The position numbers and the translations under genes were made by a program. Source: Mycobacterium sp. 3519A (lineage in GTDB: Bacteria > Actinomycetota > Actinomycetes > Mycobacteriales > Mycobacteriaceae). From it: a stretch of DNA of 64,000 nucleotides. Below the pieces are notes generated by a model. That model had not been told where the DNA came from, did not search any database, and saw only the letters and a list, made by a program, of their open reading frames with translations. Shown here piece by piece: positions 15,045 through 24,242 of the stretch. The stretch lies in contig NZ_OESG01000012.1 in NCBI RefSeq assembly GCF_900240945.1, positions 992,001 through 1,056,000 on the forward strand. Reading direction: 5' to 3'. Each line of letters opens with the position of its first letter. The stretch's first letter is position 1.

Positions 15045-16415
15045 TCACCAGAACCTCAGATAGCGATCCGTCTCCCACCACGATACGTGCGCGGTGTAGC
15101 CGTCCCACTCGGCGCGCTTCTCTGCGACGAACGAGTCGAACATCGCGTCACCGAACACCCTGCGCACCAGCGGATCGGCCTCGAGCGCGTCGATCGCCTC
15201 GCCGAGCGAGCGTGGCAGCCAGCCGATACCACGCGCCGCCAGGTCGGGTTCGGTGAGCCGGTAGAGGTTGTCCCGGTTCGGCTCACCGGGATCGAGCACC
15301 TCCCTGATTCCTTCGAGCCCGGCCGCCAGCATCAACGCACCGCCCAGGTAGGGATTGTTGGCGCTGTCGGCAGCGCGGCATTCGACGCGGCCGCCGCCCC
15401 TCGGGATGCGCAGCATGTTCGTCCGGTTGTTGTCGCCGTAGCAGGCGAACACCGGCGCCCAGGTCAGACCCGACATGCTGCCCTGCTTGACCAGTCGCTT
15501 GTAGCTGTTGACGGTCGGCGCGATGACCGCACAGATGGCGTCGGCGTGCCGCAACACACCGGCAATGAACTGGTAGCCGAGTGCGGACAGTCCGCAACCA
15601 CGCGGATCATCGTTGGCGGCAAACAGATTGGTGCCTTCAGCGTCGGCGAGCGACATGTTGTAGTGCGCGCCGCTTCCGGTGCGGTCGGCGAACGGTTTGG
15701 GCATCCACGACGCGAACAGGCCGTGCTTGCGGGCGATCTCGCCGACCATCATCCGGAAGAACACCAACCGGTCGGCCATGGACACCACGTTGGTGTACGT
15801 GAAGTCGGTCTCGAACTGGCCGTTGCCGTCCTCATGGTCGAATGAGTAGACGTCCCAGCCCAATTCGTTCATCGCGGAGACAATCTCGTCGACCACCGGA
15901 TAGTTGTGCAGCATGGTGCGCAGGTCGTAGCACGGCTTGTCGAGGTTGTCGTCGGGGCTGGCGGGCCCGGGTTTCTCGATGTCGGTGAGCAGGAAGAACT
16001 CGGTCTCGATGCCGAGGTTGAAGGTGTATCCCAGCGTCGCCGCATCGGCGGTGACGCGTTTGAGGATCTGTCTGCTGCACGCTTCGAACGGGTGGTCGCC
16101 GATCCACAGATCGCCTGGGAACCAGGCGACCTCGCGGTTGAACGGCATGATGATCGGCTGTGCGAGGTCGGGGTGCGGGGCGACCTCGTCGTCGTTGACG
16201 TCTTGCGGCACGCCGTCGAGCGCGGCGCCGGTGAACATCTCGGAACCCAGTGCCGCCTGGGTGAGGTGGCCGAGAGGCACCATTTTGCACTTCGGTTTGC
16301 CGTGCATGTCGACGAAGCTGATCGCCGCGTACTTGACGCCCTTGGCGGCGAGTTCCTGCGCGACGTCGGAGGCGGTGGTGGCGCTGTGGCCGTTCAGTGT
16401 GGTGGTCATGGTCAT
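15045..16415 (-). CDS. GlnT-type (class III-like) glutamine synthetase family protein, likely gamma-glutamylamide synthetase
   Basis: 456 aa from ATG 16415, overlapping the Rieske stop (ATGA). N-terminal beta-grasp segment AAISFVDMHGKPKCKMVPLGHL and the catalytic barrel (LGIETEFFLL; DHEDGNGQFETDF; KPFADRTGSGAHYNMSL; NRTNMLRIPRGGGRVECRAADSANNPYL) define the glutamine synthetase fold. The MHGKPK variant is the one found in GlnT/gamma-glutamylmethylamide synthetase-like enzymes rather than assimilatory GlnA. These attach glutamate to an amine using ATP. Its operon partners (oxygenase and amidase) support amine activation, not ammonia assimilation. Confidence 0.87.
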   Translation of the reverse strand: MTMTTTLNGHSATTASDVAQELAAKGVKYAAISFVDMHGKPKCKMVPLGHLTQAALGSEMFTGAALDGVPQDVNDDEVAPHPDLAQPIIMPFNREVAWFPGDLWIGDHPFEACSRQILKRVTADAATLGYTFNLGIETEFFLLTDIEKPGPASPDDNLDKPCYDLRTMLHNYPVVDEIVSAMNELGWDVYSFDHEDGNGQFETDFTYTNVVSMADRLVFFRMMVGEIARKHGLFASWMPKPFADRTGSGAHYNMSLADAEGTNLFAANDDPRGCGLSALGYQFIAGVLRHADAICAVIAPTVNSYKRLVKQGSMSGLTWAPVFACYGDNNRTNMLRIPRGGGRVECRAADSANNPYLGGALMLAAGLEGIREVLDPGEPNRDNLYRLTEPDLAARGIGWLPRSLGEAIDALEADPLVRRVFGDAMFDSFVAEKRAEWDGYTAHVSWWETDRYLRFW

Positions 16416-17575
16416 CCTGCCGTAGCGAGAGTCGTTGTGGGATTGAGCAGTCCGAGTTCACGGCCGAGGTAGCGGTAGAACTCCCACAGCGGCCGCTCGA
16501 GATGGGAGAGGCGGCCGGTGCTGGTGACGCCTGCCCGCACGGCACGCTGTACCGCAGCGCAGACGTCGAGGTCTTCACGGTGGATGTCGCAGATCAACTT
16601 GACCAGCTCGCTGCGGCGCGCCTCTACATCGGGGGCGGCCAGCGAGGCCGGTGACATGCAGATGTCGAGTTGCAGTTCGATCTTGCCCGCGCCGAGCGGA
16701 AGTACCTTGAGCCAGTACATGTATGCCGGGCCCATCGCGATTTGCAGCAGCGGGTAGGCGATGAAGATCAGCGACCGGTCCTTGTGCTGCGCGGTCAACG
16801 TGTCCGCGCCCGGCGACAGGAACGGCGGATCCGCGGGATACTCGGGCTTCTGCTGAGACCACATCGTGGTGAAGTAGTCCCCGACTTCGCCGGTGAAGCT
16901 CAGCGACGCCGGAAACCGCTCCTCGAGAGATCCGCGGTGTGGGCCCATGTGGTGGTAGCACTCCATGAAGTTGTCCACCATGATCTTCCAGTCCCAGTCG
17001 CAGACTCCCCAGTCGGTCTGCTCGACGGTCTGGTAGTTCTCCAGGTCGTACGGGTCGACGATCGGATCGAGCGCGGCGTACTGGCTGGCCAGTGATTCCG
17101 CCTTGCCGTCGAAGTTCACCATCACGAAGCCCTTCCACACTTCGTGGCGGAACTTCCTGAGCGGATAGTCATTTCGGTCGAAACCGGGTGACTTTTTCAT
17201 CTCGGGTGCACCTGCGAGGTGACCGTCCAGCCCGAACGACCACAGGTGGTACGGGCACTGCAGCACGTTGGCTTCCCCGGCGCCGCTGCACACCTCCATC
17301 CAGCGGTGCGTGCAGTTGCGCGACAGGACCCGGATCTCGGAGTGCCGGTCGCGGGTGACGACCAGCGGGACGCCAAGGACGTCGATGCTGTAGTAGCTGC
17401 CCGGTGTGGCCACCTGCTCGACACGACACAAGGGGATCCACCCGCGCTTGAAGATGCGGTCCACTTCGGCCGCGTACAACTCGTCGCTGACGTAGGCCTC
17501 GGGCGGCAGGGTGACCGCCTTATCGGGTGACTCCACGGCGCAGGTGGCCGTCAGGCGGGAGTAGTCGAATGTCAT
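16412..17575 (-). CDS. Rieske non-heme iron oxygenase, alpha subunit
   Basis: 387 aa. The Rieske [2Fe-2S] ligands are C88, H90, C107 and H110 ([24 protein letters not shown]). The catalytic domain has the mononuclear-iron motif [14 protein letters not shown], with E205 in the bridging position and H208/H213 as ligands. Length and motifs fit ring-hydroxylating or N-dealkylating (choline/carnitine-type) oxygenases. No ferredoxin or reductase is in this operon, so electrons must come from elsewhere. First gene of a four-gene unit with GlnT-like, creatininase and TetR genes. Confidence 0.88.
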   Translation of the reverse strand: MTFDYSRLTATCAVESPDKAVTLPPEAYVSDELYAAEVDRIFKRGWIPLCRVEQVATPGSYYSIDVLGVPLVVTRDRHSEIRVLSRNCTHRWMEVCSGAGEANVLQCPYHLWSFGLDGHLAGAPEMKKSPGFDRNDYPLRKFRHEVWKGFVMVNFDGKAESLASQYAALDPIVDPYDLENYQTVEQTDWGVCDWDWKIMVDNFMECYHHMGPHRGSLEERFPASLSFTGEVGDYFTTMWSQQKPEYPADPPFLSPGADTLTAQHKDRSLIFIAYPLLQIAMGPAYMYWLKVLPLGAGKIELQLDICMSPASLAAPDVEARRSELVKLICDIHREDLDVCAAVQRAVRAGVTSTGRLSHLERPLWEFYRYLGRELGLLNPTTTLATAG

Positions 17576-17629
17576 GGCCCGACGCTATGGGCGCTCTGTT
17601 GCGCCCCCGTTTCCGAGCCGTAAATGACC

Positions 17630-17702
17630 TATTGAAACTACTTGAGAGTCCCGGTGGCAGCCCACAAGGATTTTTCCGGGCGTTGTTCAATACAGTATTG
17701 AA
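17630..17702. promoter_or_regulatory. Operator region with perfect 17-bp palindrome plus a half-site
   Basis: TTCAATACAGTATTGAA at 17686-17702 is a perfect palindrome with one central base, extended by CGTTG on the left and, two bases out, CAACG on the right. A half-site TATTGAA recurs at 17630-17636. The region lies between the divergent Rieske operon (start 17575) and rnz (start 17752). The operon's own TetR protein is the most likely binder. The rest of the gap shows no other feature. Confidence 0.65.
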
Positions 17703-17751
17703 ACCAACGTTTCGACTTTCTGACGCGCTCGAAAGCGGTAGGAATGACAGC

Positions 17752-18612
17752 ATGATCGAGGTCACGCTGCTCGGCACCGGAAGTCCGATTCCCGACGCCA
17801 GGCGCGCCGGGCCGTCCACGCTGGTGAGGGCGGGCGGGCAAACGTTTCTGGTCGACTGCGGACGTGGTGTGCAGCAACGGATGACTGCCGCCGGCGTGGG
17901 GGCGAACGGGTTGACAGCGCTGCTATTGACGCATCTGCACAGCGATCACATCGCCGACCTCGGCGACCTGCTGATCACCCGCTGGATCTCGACCTTCGAT
18001 CCAAATCCGGTGCCGTTGCCCATCATCGGGCCGCCCGGCACGGCCGAGGTGGTCGACGCGACGTTGAAGGCATTCGGCTTCGACATCGGCTACCGGATCG
18101 CCCACCACGCGGATCTGACGGCACCGCCCGCCGTCGAGGTGCACGAGCACACCGACGGCATGGTGTGGGATCGCGACGACGTGACGATCCGGGTTGCGCC
18201 CACCGATCACCGGCCCGTCGCGCCGACCATCGGGTTCCGCGTCGAACACGGCGGCGCGTCGGTGGTGCTGGCCGGTGACACCGTCCCGTGCGAGAGTCTC
18301 GATGCGCTCGCCTCAGGCGCTGGTGGCTTGGTGCACACCGTGATTCGGCACGACCTGATCGAGAAGCTGCCGATGCAACGCATCCGCGACATCTGCGATT
18401 ACCACTCGTCGGTCGAACAGGCCGCGGCCACCGCGGCACGCGCCGGCGTTGGCATCCTGATCCTCACCCACTACGTGCCCGCCATCGAACCCGGCCAGGA
18501 GGACGACTGGCGCGCGCTGGCGGCCAGCGAGTTCGACCGGCAGATTGAATTGGGCGACGACCTGCACCGGGTCGAGATTCACCCTGGGGTGTGCACCAAG
18601 TCGGCCAGTTGA
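17752..18612 (+). CDS. rnz: Ribonuclease Z (tRNA 3' processing endonuclease)
   Basis: 286 aa from ATG 17752. The beta-lactamase-fold motif THLHSDH (residues 60-66) carries the zinc ligands; other family marks are [22 protein letters not shown] at the start, VLAGDT, and a late ILTHYVPA histidine. RNase Z removes the 3' trailer of tRNA precursors. It corresponds to Rv2407 by position. The 3' end overlaps the convergent LLM gene by 34 bases. Confidence 0.85.
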   Translation: MIEVTLLGTGSPIPDARRAGPSTLVRAGGQTFLVDCGRGVQQRMTAAGVGANGLTALLLTHLHSDHIADLGDLLITRWISTFDPNPVPLPIIGPPGTAEVVDATLKAFGFDIGYRIAHHADLTAPPAVEVHEHTDGMVWDRDDVTIRVAPTDHRPVAPTIGFRVEHGGASVVLAGDTVPCESLDALASGAGGLVHTVIRHDLIEKLPMQRIRDICDYHSSVEQAAATAARAGVGILILTHYVPAIEPGQEDDWRALAASEFDRQIELGDDLHRVEIHPGVCTKSAS

Positions 18613-19439
18613 TCGGCGGCGCCCGCGACGGTGTCGATGTCGGTTTCGGTCAGTGGCCGGCCGCGGGCGATCACCACGACGTGTTGTATCCCGAGGTGTC
18701 CGAGGGCATGGCATCTTTCGGTCAGGTCGTCGTTGAGCGCCGTGGTCACCGTGCGCTCGATCTGCTCAGGGCGCCTGCCGACGTCGGCGCAGTGCCGGTC
18801 GAGCACGTCTAGCTGGTTGCGGATCGCGGCGCCACCGTCGGGCACGTCGAACAGATTGCACGCGTCGGCGTATTCGGCGCCCAACCGCAACGTGCGGCGC
18901 CTGCCGGTGCCGCCGATCAGCACCGGCGGCCGCGTCGCCGGCCGCGGGCTGCCGACGGGATGCTCGAGCACCGAATACCGGCCGCGGAAAGCGGATTCGT
19001 CGCCGTCCCACATCTGCCGTGCCAGCCGCAGAAGTTCGGCCATGCGGTCGAACCGCTCGGCGGTGTCGGGCAGGAACAGTCCCATCGCGCGGGCCTCGTC
19101 GGCGTTGTAGCCCGCACCGAGGCCCAGCCACGCCCGACCCGCCGACAGTACGTCGAGTGTGGTGACGGCCTTGATCAGCAATGCGGGCGCGCGGAACGTC
19201 GCGGCGGTGACCATGGTGCCGAGGCGGATCCGCGATGTGACCGCGGCGAGGTAACCGAGCGTGGTGTATGCCTCCAGCATCGGTTCGTCGATTCGGCTGG
19301 CCGGGTCGGCCTGCAGTAGGTGGTCCGGCACCCAGAGGGTGTCGACAGCGGTGTCGTCAAGGGCGTTGGCGAGCGCTCGCAGGCGGGCGTCGATCCGGTC
19401 GGACCACGAGTAATTCGTCACGCTCACACTGAGTTTCAT
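18579..19439 (-). CDS. LLM-class (F420-type) flavin oxidoreductase
   Basis: 286 aa from ATG 19439. Luciferase-like barrel: [85 protein letters not shown] and [22 protein letters not shown]. These are the marks of mycobacterial F420-dependent oxidoreductases. Substrate unknown. It follows a membrane protein gene with a four-base overlap, and that unit is divergent from a MarR gene that probably controls it. Confidence 0.9.
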   Translation of the reverse strand: MKLSVSVTNYSWSDRIDARLRALANALDDTAVDTLWVPDHLLQADPASRIDEPMLEAYTTLGYLAAVTSRIRLGTMVTAATFRAPALLIKAVTTLDVLSAGRAWLGLGAGYNADEARAMGLFLPDTAERFDRMAELLRLARQMWDGDESAFRGRYSVLEHPVGSPRPATRPPVLIGGTGRRRTLRLGAEYADACNLFDVPDGGAAIRNQLDVLDRHCADVGRRPEQIERTVTTALNDDLTERCHALGHLGIQHVVVIARGRPLTETDIDTVAGAADQLADLVHTPG

Positions 19440-20146
19440 GATCGGGCCACCGCCTGCTGCTTGTTGGGCCTGCGTAATGGCAGCATCGCACCCGCCACGA
19501 TCAGCCAGATCAGGCCGGTGAACCGGGCGATCGGCAACAGCGGCGACAGCCCCGCCCAGATCAGGACCAGCGTGGTGAGTTCGGCGAGCACCGCGATGGC
19601 CAAACCCGTCAGCGCGACGCCCCGCGGCAGTAGGGCGACGATCAGGCCCGGCACTGCGATACCCGCGATCAGCAGGCCGAGTGCGACCACATGCCACGGG
19701 CCGCCGGTCAGATACGTCAGGTAGTACAGCGCGCGCGTCAACGCGACGTCGGAGGTGACCTCCGGCCGTGACATGGTCCACACCAGCAGACCCGACAGCC
19801 CGAGTCCGGTCGACGCCAACAGTCCGCCTGCCAACGCGATGGTCGCCCCCGGCGCGGTGATGCCGAGTTGGCGCAGTCGCGCACTCGCGGTGGCGGCGTA
19901 GATGGCCAGTGGGATCGACGACCCGAACGTGCCGACGGCGATCACGACCGCCGCGGCGTGGTTGGCCGTGACGTAGTCCTGGATCTCCGTGGCCGATCCG
20001 TAGGGCAGCGGCATCATGCCGCCGGCGAGCACGACGCCGACGACCAGCCCTGCCAGCAGCAAGCCGAGCGAGATCGCCGCGAGCGGGGCGAGCGGCGGGC
20101 CCGCCTGCGTCGACCGCGCATTCGTATTCGCAGTTGAATCGTTCAT
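19436..20146 (-). CDS. Multi-pass membrane protein of unknown function
   Basis: 236 aa from ATG 20146 with about six hydrophobic segments (first LAPLAAISLGLLLAGLVVGVVLAGGM; last ARFTGLIWLIVAGAMLPL). The extracellular-looking loop PYGSATEIQDYVTANHAAAV resembles the DUF4386-like proteins encoded beside oxidoreductases in actinobacteria. No catalytic motif was recognised. The start codon lies inside an inverted repeat, which suggests direct repression by the divergent MarR protein. It is translationally coupled to the LLM gene. The protein at 28076-28753 has the same general design. Confidence 0.75.
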   Translation of the reverse strand: MNDSTANTNARSTQAGPPLAPLAAISLGLLLAGLVVGVVLAGGMMPLPYGSATEIQDYVTANHAAAVVIAVGTFGSSIPLAIYAATASARLRQLGITAPGATIALAGGLLASTGLGLSGLLVWTMSRPEVTSDVALTRALYYLTYLTGGPWHVVALGLLIAGIAVPGLIVALLPRGVALTGLAIAVLAELTTLVLIWAGLSPLLPIARFTGLIWLIVAGAMLPLRRPNKQQAVARS

Positions 20147-20216
20147 AACTTGAACGGTATGCCTGATCTTGAAGCCAGACAAGGGCTGTCATCAATTCGA
20201 CTGATAAATCGTTCAC
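20138..20216. promoter_or_regulatory. Probable MarR operator region
   Basis: CGTTCA (20140-20145) and TGAACG (20151-20156) form a perfect inverted repeat with a five-base spacer that overlaps the start codon of the membrane protein. ATCGTTCA occurs at 20138-20145 and again at 20209-20216, closer to the MarR start. The repeated motif in a 90-base divergent region points to autoregulated control of both genes. Confidence 0.6.
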
Positions 20217-20235
20217 TGCTGATACGATCAACGTC

Positions 20236-20709
20236 GTGCCAGCATCTTCCCCCGGCGGTGACACGGTGGCGTTCCTCTTGTCGCAGCTGGGCCACCGGTC
20301 GGCGTCGGTGTTCGCCGAGTTGATCGCGTCGATCGAGCTGACGCCGCCGCATGCGGGCATCCTGCGGGCGATCGCATCCGAGCCCGGCCGCAGTCAGCAG
20401 GCGCTCAGCGCGCAGCTGGGCCTGTTACCGAGCCGCGTTGTCGCCTATGTCGACGAGTTGGAGGACCGCGGTTACCTCGAGCGGCGACGCAACCCCGACG
20501 ACCGTCGCCTGCACGCGCTGTATCTGACCGCGGCGGGCAAGAAGGTGTTGACGAAGATCGCTGAGTTGGGCCGTCAGCACGAGCGGATGATGACCGCCGG
20601 GCTCGACGGCGCCCAGCGCGACACGTTGCGGGAGCTGTTGTCGATCGTCGCCGAAGCGCAGGGCCTGACGCCGCATGTCCACCCGGGCTACCGCACGTTG
20701 GGCCGCTAG
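20236..20709 (+). CDS. MarR-family transcriptional regulator
   Basis: 157 aa from GTG 20236. Winged-helix core: ELTPPHAGILRAIASEPGRSQQALSAQLGLLPSRVVAYVDELEDRGYLERRRNPDDRRLHALYLTAAGKKVL, with the D-x-R wing (PDDRR) typical of MarR. It is divergent from the membrane protein/LLM oxidoreductase unit. Ligands of the family are often phenolic or oxidised compounds; none can be assigned here. Confidence 0.9.
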   Translation: MPASSPGGDTVAFLLSQLGHRSASVFAELIASIELTPPHAGILRAIASEPGRSQQALSAQLGLLPSRVVAYVDELEDRGYLERRRNPDDRRLHALYLTAAGKKVLTKIAELGRQHERMMTAGLDGAQRDTLRELLSIVAEAQGLTPHVHPGYRTLGR

Positions 20710-20728
20710 GCCACATCCCTGGCGCGAA

Positions 20729-21568
20729 TTAGGCCAGGCGCGTGATCTCCACAACCACGTCGAGGTCGGTCGAACCCTCGCCCGAGTAGATACCTTTCAG
20801 CGGGGTGACGTCGGAATAGTCGCGACCCACGCCAACGCTGACGTACTGCTCGTTGATCTCGCTGTCGTTGGTGGGGTCGTAGTTCCACCAGCCGCCGGTC
20901 CACGCCTGCACCCAGGCGTGGCTCTGCCCGTCGATGGTGTCGCCGATCACCGCCTTGCGCTTGGGATGGAGATAGCCCGACACATAGCGGGCCGGAATTC
21001 CCATGCCGCGCAACAGAATCAGCGTCAGATGCGCGAAGTCCTGACACACGCCCTTGCCTTCGCGCAGCGCGTCCAGTCCCGACGAGTGCACCCCGGTGGT
21101 GCCCTTGACGTACCGCAGTTCGCTGTGGACCCAGTTGGCTGCGGCGATGACAGCCTCCTGCGGATCGTGGTACTTGGCGATGCGCTCCCCCACCCGCCTG
21201 ATCCGCTTGCTGTCGGGCGTGTAGTGCGTGGGGCTGAGCACCTCGTCGAACCGGTCGATCACCGCTTCGGTGTGCAGGTCGTCCCAATTCACCTTGTCGG
21301 CGGGCATGTCGCCGCGATCGGTCTCGACCACCGAACTCGACGTCACCTCCAATTCGGTGTGCGGGGCGTGCAGGTCGAACGCGGTGACCGCGGTGCCCCA
21401 GTAGTCGACATACCGGTATGACCTTGTGGCAGGGACGGTTTCGACGCGGTTGAGGATGACGTTCTGCCTGGTGTCAGACCGCGGTGTCAGCCGCGCCTCG
21501 TTGAACGACGCGGTCACCGGCGACTTGTAGGCATATCCCGTCGAATGCACCACCCGCAGCCGCCACAT
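20729..21568 (-). CDS. Transglutaminase-like family protein (Rv2409c type)
   Basis: 279 aa. N-terminal domain begins WRLRVVHSTGYAYKSPVTASFNEARLTPR, the beta-sandwich that precedes the transglutaminase core in bacterial proteins of this kind. The core has the Cys nucleophile in GKGVCQDFAHLTLILLRGMGIPARYVSGY, His in DGQSHAWVQAWTGGWWNYDPTND and the following Asp, a papain-like triad. It overlaps the alpha-E gene by one base and belongs to a conserved three-gene set with the alpha-E and ATP-grasp genes. It may cleave or transfer an amide bond made by the ATP-grasp protein; that is inference. Confidence 0.92.
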   Translation of the reverse strand: MWRLRVVHSTGYAYKSPVTASFNEARLTPRSDTRQNVILNRVETVPATRSYRYVDYWGTAVTAFDLHAPHTELEVTSSSVVETDRGDMPADKVNWDDLHTEAVIDRFDEVLSPTHYTPDSKRIRRVGERIAKYHDPQEAVIAAANWVHSELRYVKGTTGVHSSGLDALREGKGVCQDFAHLTLILLRGMGIPARYVSGYLHPKRKAVIGDTIDGQSHAWVQAWTGGWWNYDPTNDSEINEQYVSVGVGRDYSDVTPLKGIYSGEGSTDLDVVVEITRLA

Positions 21569-22545
21569 CAGACTTCACCTTCCTCGATGACCAGCGTGCC
21601 GTTGTGCCCCGCGTCATGCCACGCCACCCAGGGCGCCGAGTGGAAGTACTGCACCGCCAACGCCTCTCCGACGTCGCGGCAGGTCTTCTGCAGACCGGCC
21701 AGCCGCTTCTCCAGCGAGTCGAGCAGCGCACCCGGCTGCAGGAACTCCAGTTCACTGCGCGCGCGGCCGAGCAATCGTTGCGCCTCTGCGGTGGCGCCCA
21801 GCCGGCTGTGCGGGCGGTTGAGCAGTTCGTCGAGGCTGTGTTCGGCCAGTCGCAGCGAGTAGAAGATCGAGCGCGGGAAAAGCCGGTCCAGAAGCACGAA
21901 TTCGACGACGCGACCCGCGTCCATCACGCCGCGGTAGGTGCGCAGGTAGGTGTCGTGCGCGCCCGCCGACCGCAGCAGCGTGACCCAGGCGGGCGATGCT
22001 GCGCTGTCACCGACACGCGACAACAGCAGCCGCACCATCATGTCCACTCGTTCGATGGCGCGGCCAAGCACCATGAACCGATAGCCGTCGTCGCGGCTCA
22101 ACGTCGAGTCCGCGAGGCCGGCGAACATGGCGGCGCGACCCTCGACGTAGGACAGGAACTCGTGCGGGCCAAGACGTTTGGCCGCGCGCTCACGTTCGGC
22201 CAGCGCGTTGTAGGTGGTGTTCAGGCACTCCCAGATCTCGGTGGACGTGACTTCGCGTGCGCCGCGGGCGTTTTCCCGCGCTGCGGAGATCGACTCGACG
22301 ATCGAGCAGCCGCCCGCGGTGTCGCGGCTGAACGCCACCAGGTCGGTCAACGACCAGACGTCCAACTGCTGCTGGGGCGCCTCGATGCCGAGCACCCGCA
22401 GCAGTGTGCGCGACGCCTGGTCCGGGTCGACGCTGGAATCCTCGAGCAACTGGTGCACCGTGACGTCGAGAATGCGGGCGGTGTCGTCGGCCCGCTCGAC
22501 GTAGCGGCCGATCCAGTACAGCGATTCAGCGTTGCGCGCCAACAT
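21568..22545 (-). CDS. Alpha-E domain protein (Rv2410c type)
   Basis: 325 aa from ATG 22545, with AGGGGG upstream. The beginning MLARNAESLYWIGRYVERADDTARILDV is the alpha-E signature; the rest is helical (VMLRSAG-type helices, DRLFPRSIFYSLRLAEHSLDELL). Alpha-E proteins nearly always accompany circularly permuted ATP-grasp and transglutaminase genes, and here they are the central gene of that trio. Biochemical role unknown; an assembly partner for the ligase is a reasonable guess. Confidence 0.92.
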   Translation of the reverse strand: MLARNAESLYWIGRYVERADDTARILDVTVHQLLEDSSVDPDQASRTLLRVLGIEAPQQQLDVWSLTDLVAFSRDTAGGCSIVESISAARENARGAREVTSTEIWECLNTTYNALAERERAAKRLGPHEFLSYVEGRAAMFAGLADSTLSRDDGYRFMVLGRAIERVDMMVRLLLSRVGDSAASPAWVTLLRSAGAHDTYLRTYRGVMDAGRVVEFVLLDRLFPRSIFYSLRLAEHSLDELLNRPHSRLGATAEAQRLLGRARSELEFLQPGALLDSLEKRLAGLQKTCRDVGEALAVQYFHSAPWVAWHDAGHNGTLVIEEGEV

Positions 22546-22558
22546 CGAAAATCGCCCC

Positions 22559-24190
22559 CTACTGCTGCTGTTGGTCTTGTGACTGGCCGTCGGCGTTGTC
22601 CGACTTCGAGTTGGCCTTCGCCTTCGGCAGTGACCGCACCACCTCGGCCGCGGCGAGTTCACGGTCGGCGACCGACGCCCGCGACGCCAGCACCCAGGTG
22701 TCCTTGGAGCCGCCGCCCTGACTGGAGTTCACCACCAGGGACCCCTCCGGCAACGCGACCCGGGTCAGCCCGCCGGGCAGCACCCACACGTGTTCGCCGT
22801 CGTTGACGGCGAACGGCCGCAGATCGACGTGGCGGGGTGCCAGTTTGTCGCCGATCTGGGTGGGCACCGTGGAGAGCTGCATGACGGGCTGGGCGATCCA
22901 GCCGCGCGGATCGCTGCGGATCTTCTTGCTGATCGCGGCCAGCTCCTTGGGTGACGCGTCGGGCCCGAACACGATGCCGTAGCCACCGGAACCCTCCACC
23001 GGTTTGATGACCAGTTCGGCGACGCGGTCGAGCACTTCGGCGCGTTCGTCGTCGAGCCAGCAGCGGTAGGTGTCGACGTTGGCCAGCAGCGGCTTCTCGC
23101 CCAGGTAGTACTCGATGATCGTCGGCACGTAGGTGTAGACCAGCTTGTCGTCGCCGACGCCATTACCGACCGCGCTGGAGATCACCACGTTGCCCGCGCG
23201 TGCGGCGTTGAGCAGGCCTGCGACCCCGAGCACCGAGTCGGGCCGGAACTGCATCGGGTCGAGGAACGCGTCGTCGATGCGGCGGTAGATGACGTCGACT
23301 TGCCGCTCGCCTTCGGTGGTGCGCATGTAGACGGAGTTGTCGCGGCAGAACAGGTCGCGTCCTTCGACCAGTTCGACGCCCATCTGGCGGGCCAGTAGCG
23401 AGTGCTCGAAATACGCCGAGTTGTAGACGCCCGGGGTCAGCACCACCACGGTCGGATCGGCGACGTTGTTGGCCGCGGCGTTACGCAGCGCACGCAGCAG
23501 GTGCGACGAATAGTCGCCGACCGCGCGGACCCGGTGCGTGGCGAACAGGTTCGGGAATACCCGCGCCATCGTGCGCCGGTTCTCCATCACATAGGACACT
23601 CCGGACGGTGAGCGCAGATTGTCCTCGAGCACGCGGAAGTCGCCCTTGGCGTCGCGGATCAGGTCGATGCCCGCGACGTGGATGCGCACACCGTTGGGCG
23701 GCACGATGCCGGCGGCCTCGCGGTGGAAGTGCTCGCAGGAGGTGACCAACCGGCGCGGGATGACGCCGTCGCGCAGGATCTCCTGTTCGCCGTAGATGTC
23801 GTCGAGGTAGTGCTCCAGGGCCTTGACCCGCTGCGTGATGCCCCGCTCGAGGCGTGTCCACTCGGCCGCCGAGATCACCCGAGGGACCAGGTCCAGCGGG
23901 AAGGGGCGCTCCTGGCCGGACAGCGAGAAGGTGATGCCCTGGTCGATGAATGCGCGGCCGAGCGCCTCGGCGCGGGCGGCCAGTTCGGAGGCGTCCGATG
24001 GAGCAAGCTCGGCGAAGATGCCCTTGTACGGGCCGCGCACGTTGCCGTCGGCGTCGAACATCTCGTCGAAGGCCTGCGAGTAGCGGCCAGCCTTCTTGTA
24101 GCCGTCGAAGATGCCGTCGTACCTTCTGGGCGTCCGCCCGTTGCCACGCGATGTCCGTGCGGTCTCGGTTGGGACGGTGCGAAGGCTCAC
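22559..24190 (-). CDS. Circularly permuted ATP-grasp protein (Rv2411c type)
   Basis: 543 aa from GTG 24190. Recognised by YDGIFDGYKKAGRYSQAFDEMFDADG at the N-terminus, GIDLIRDAKGDFRVLEDNLRSPSGVSYVMENR (a metal and ATP-binding region), VYRRIDDAFLDPMQF and VIKPVEGSGGYGIVFGPDA with the ATP-grasp Lys/Gly loop placed out of the usual order. ATP-grasp ligases join a carboxylate to an amine via acyl phosphate. The tail after about residue 520 is low-complexity (Ser/Asn/Gln-rich). First gene of the three-gene unit, 13 bases ahead of the alpha-E gene. Substrate unknown. Confidence 0.93.
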   Translation of the reverse strand: MSLRTVPTETARTSRGNGRTPRRYDGIFDGYKKAGRYSQAFDEMFDADGNVRGPYKGIFAELAPSDASELAARAEALGRAFIDQGITFSLSGQERPFPLDLVPRVISAAEWTRLERGITQRVKALEHYLDDIYGEQEILRDGVIPRRLVTSCEHFHREAAGIVPPNGVRIHVAGIDLIRDAKGDFRVLEDNLRSPSGVSYVMENRRTMARVFPNLFATHRVRAVGDYSSHLLRALRNAAANNVADPTVVVLTPGVYNSAYFEHSLLARQMGVELVEGRDLFCRDNSVYMRTTEGERQVDVIYRRIDDAFLDPMQFRPDSVLGVAGLLNAARAGNVVISSAVGNGVGDDKLVYTYVPTIIEYYLGEKPLLANVDTYRCWLDDERAEVLDRVAELVIKPVEGSGGYGIVFGPDASPKELAAISKKIRSDPRGWIAQPVMQLSTVPTQIGDKLAPRHVDLRPFAVNDGEHVWVLPGGLTRVALPEGSLVVNSSQGGGSKDTWVLASRASVADRELAAAEVVRSLPKAKANSKSDNADGQSQDQQQQ

Positions 24191-24242
24191 CCATCACATG
24201 CTGCACCAAGTGAGCCGTTTCGGCAGGCCAGACGGCTCCGCT

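Noticed and set aside
20718..20738. Weak hairpin (CCTGGC/GCCAGG, nine-base loop) between the MarR and transglutaminase genes
   Set aside because: Only six base pairs with a large loop, and it overlaps the transglutaminase stop. Not strong enough to call a terminator.
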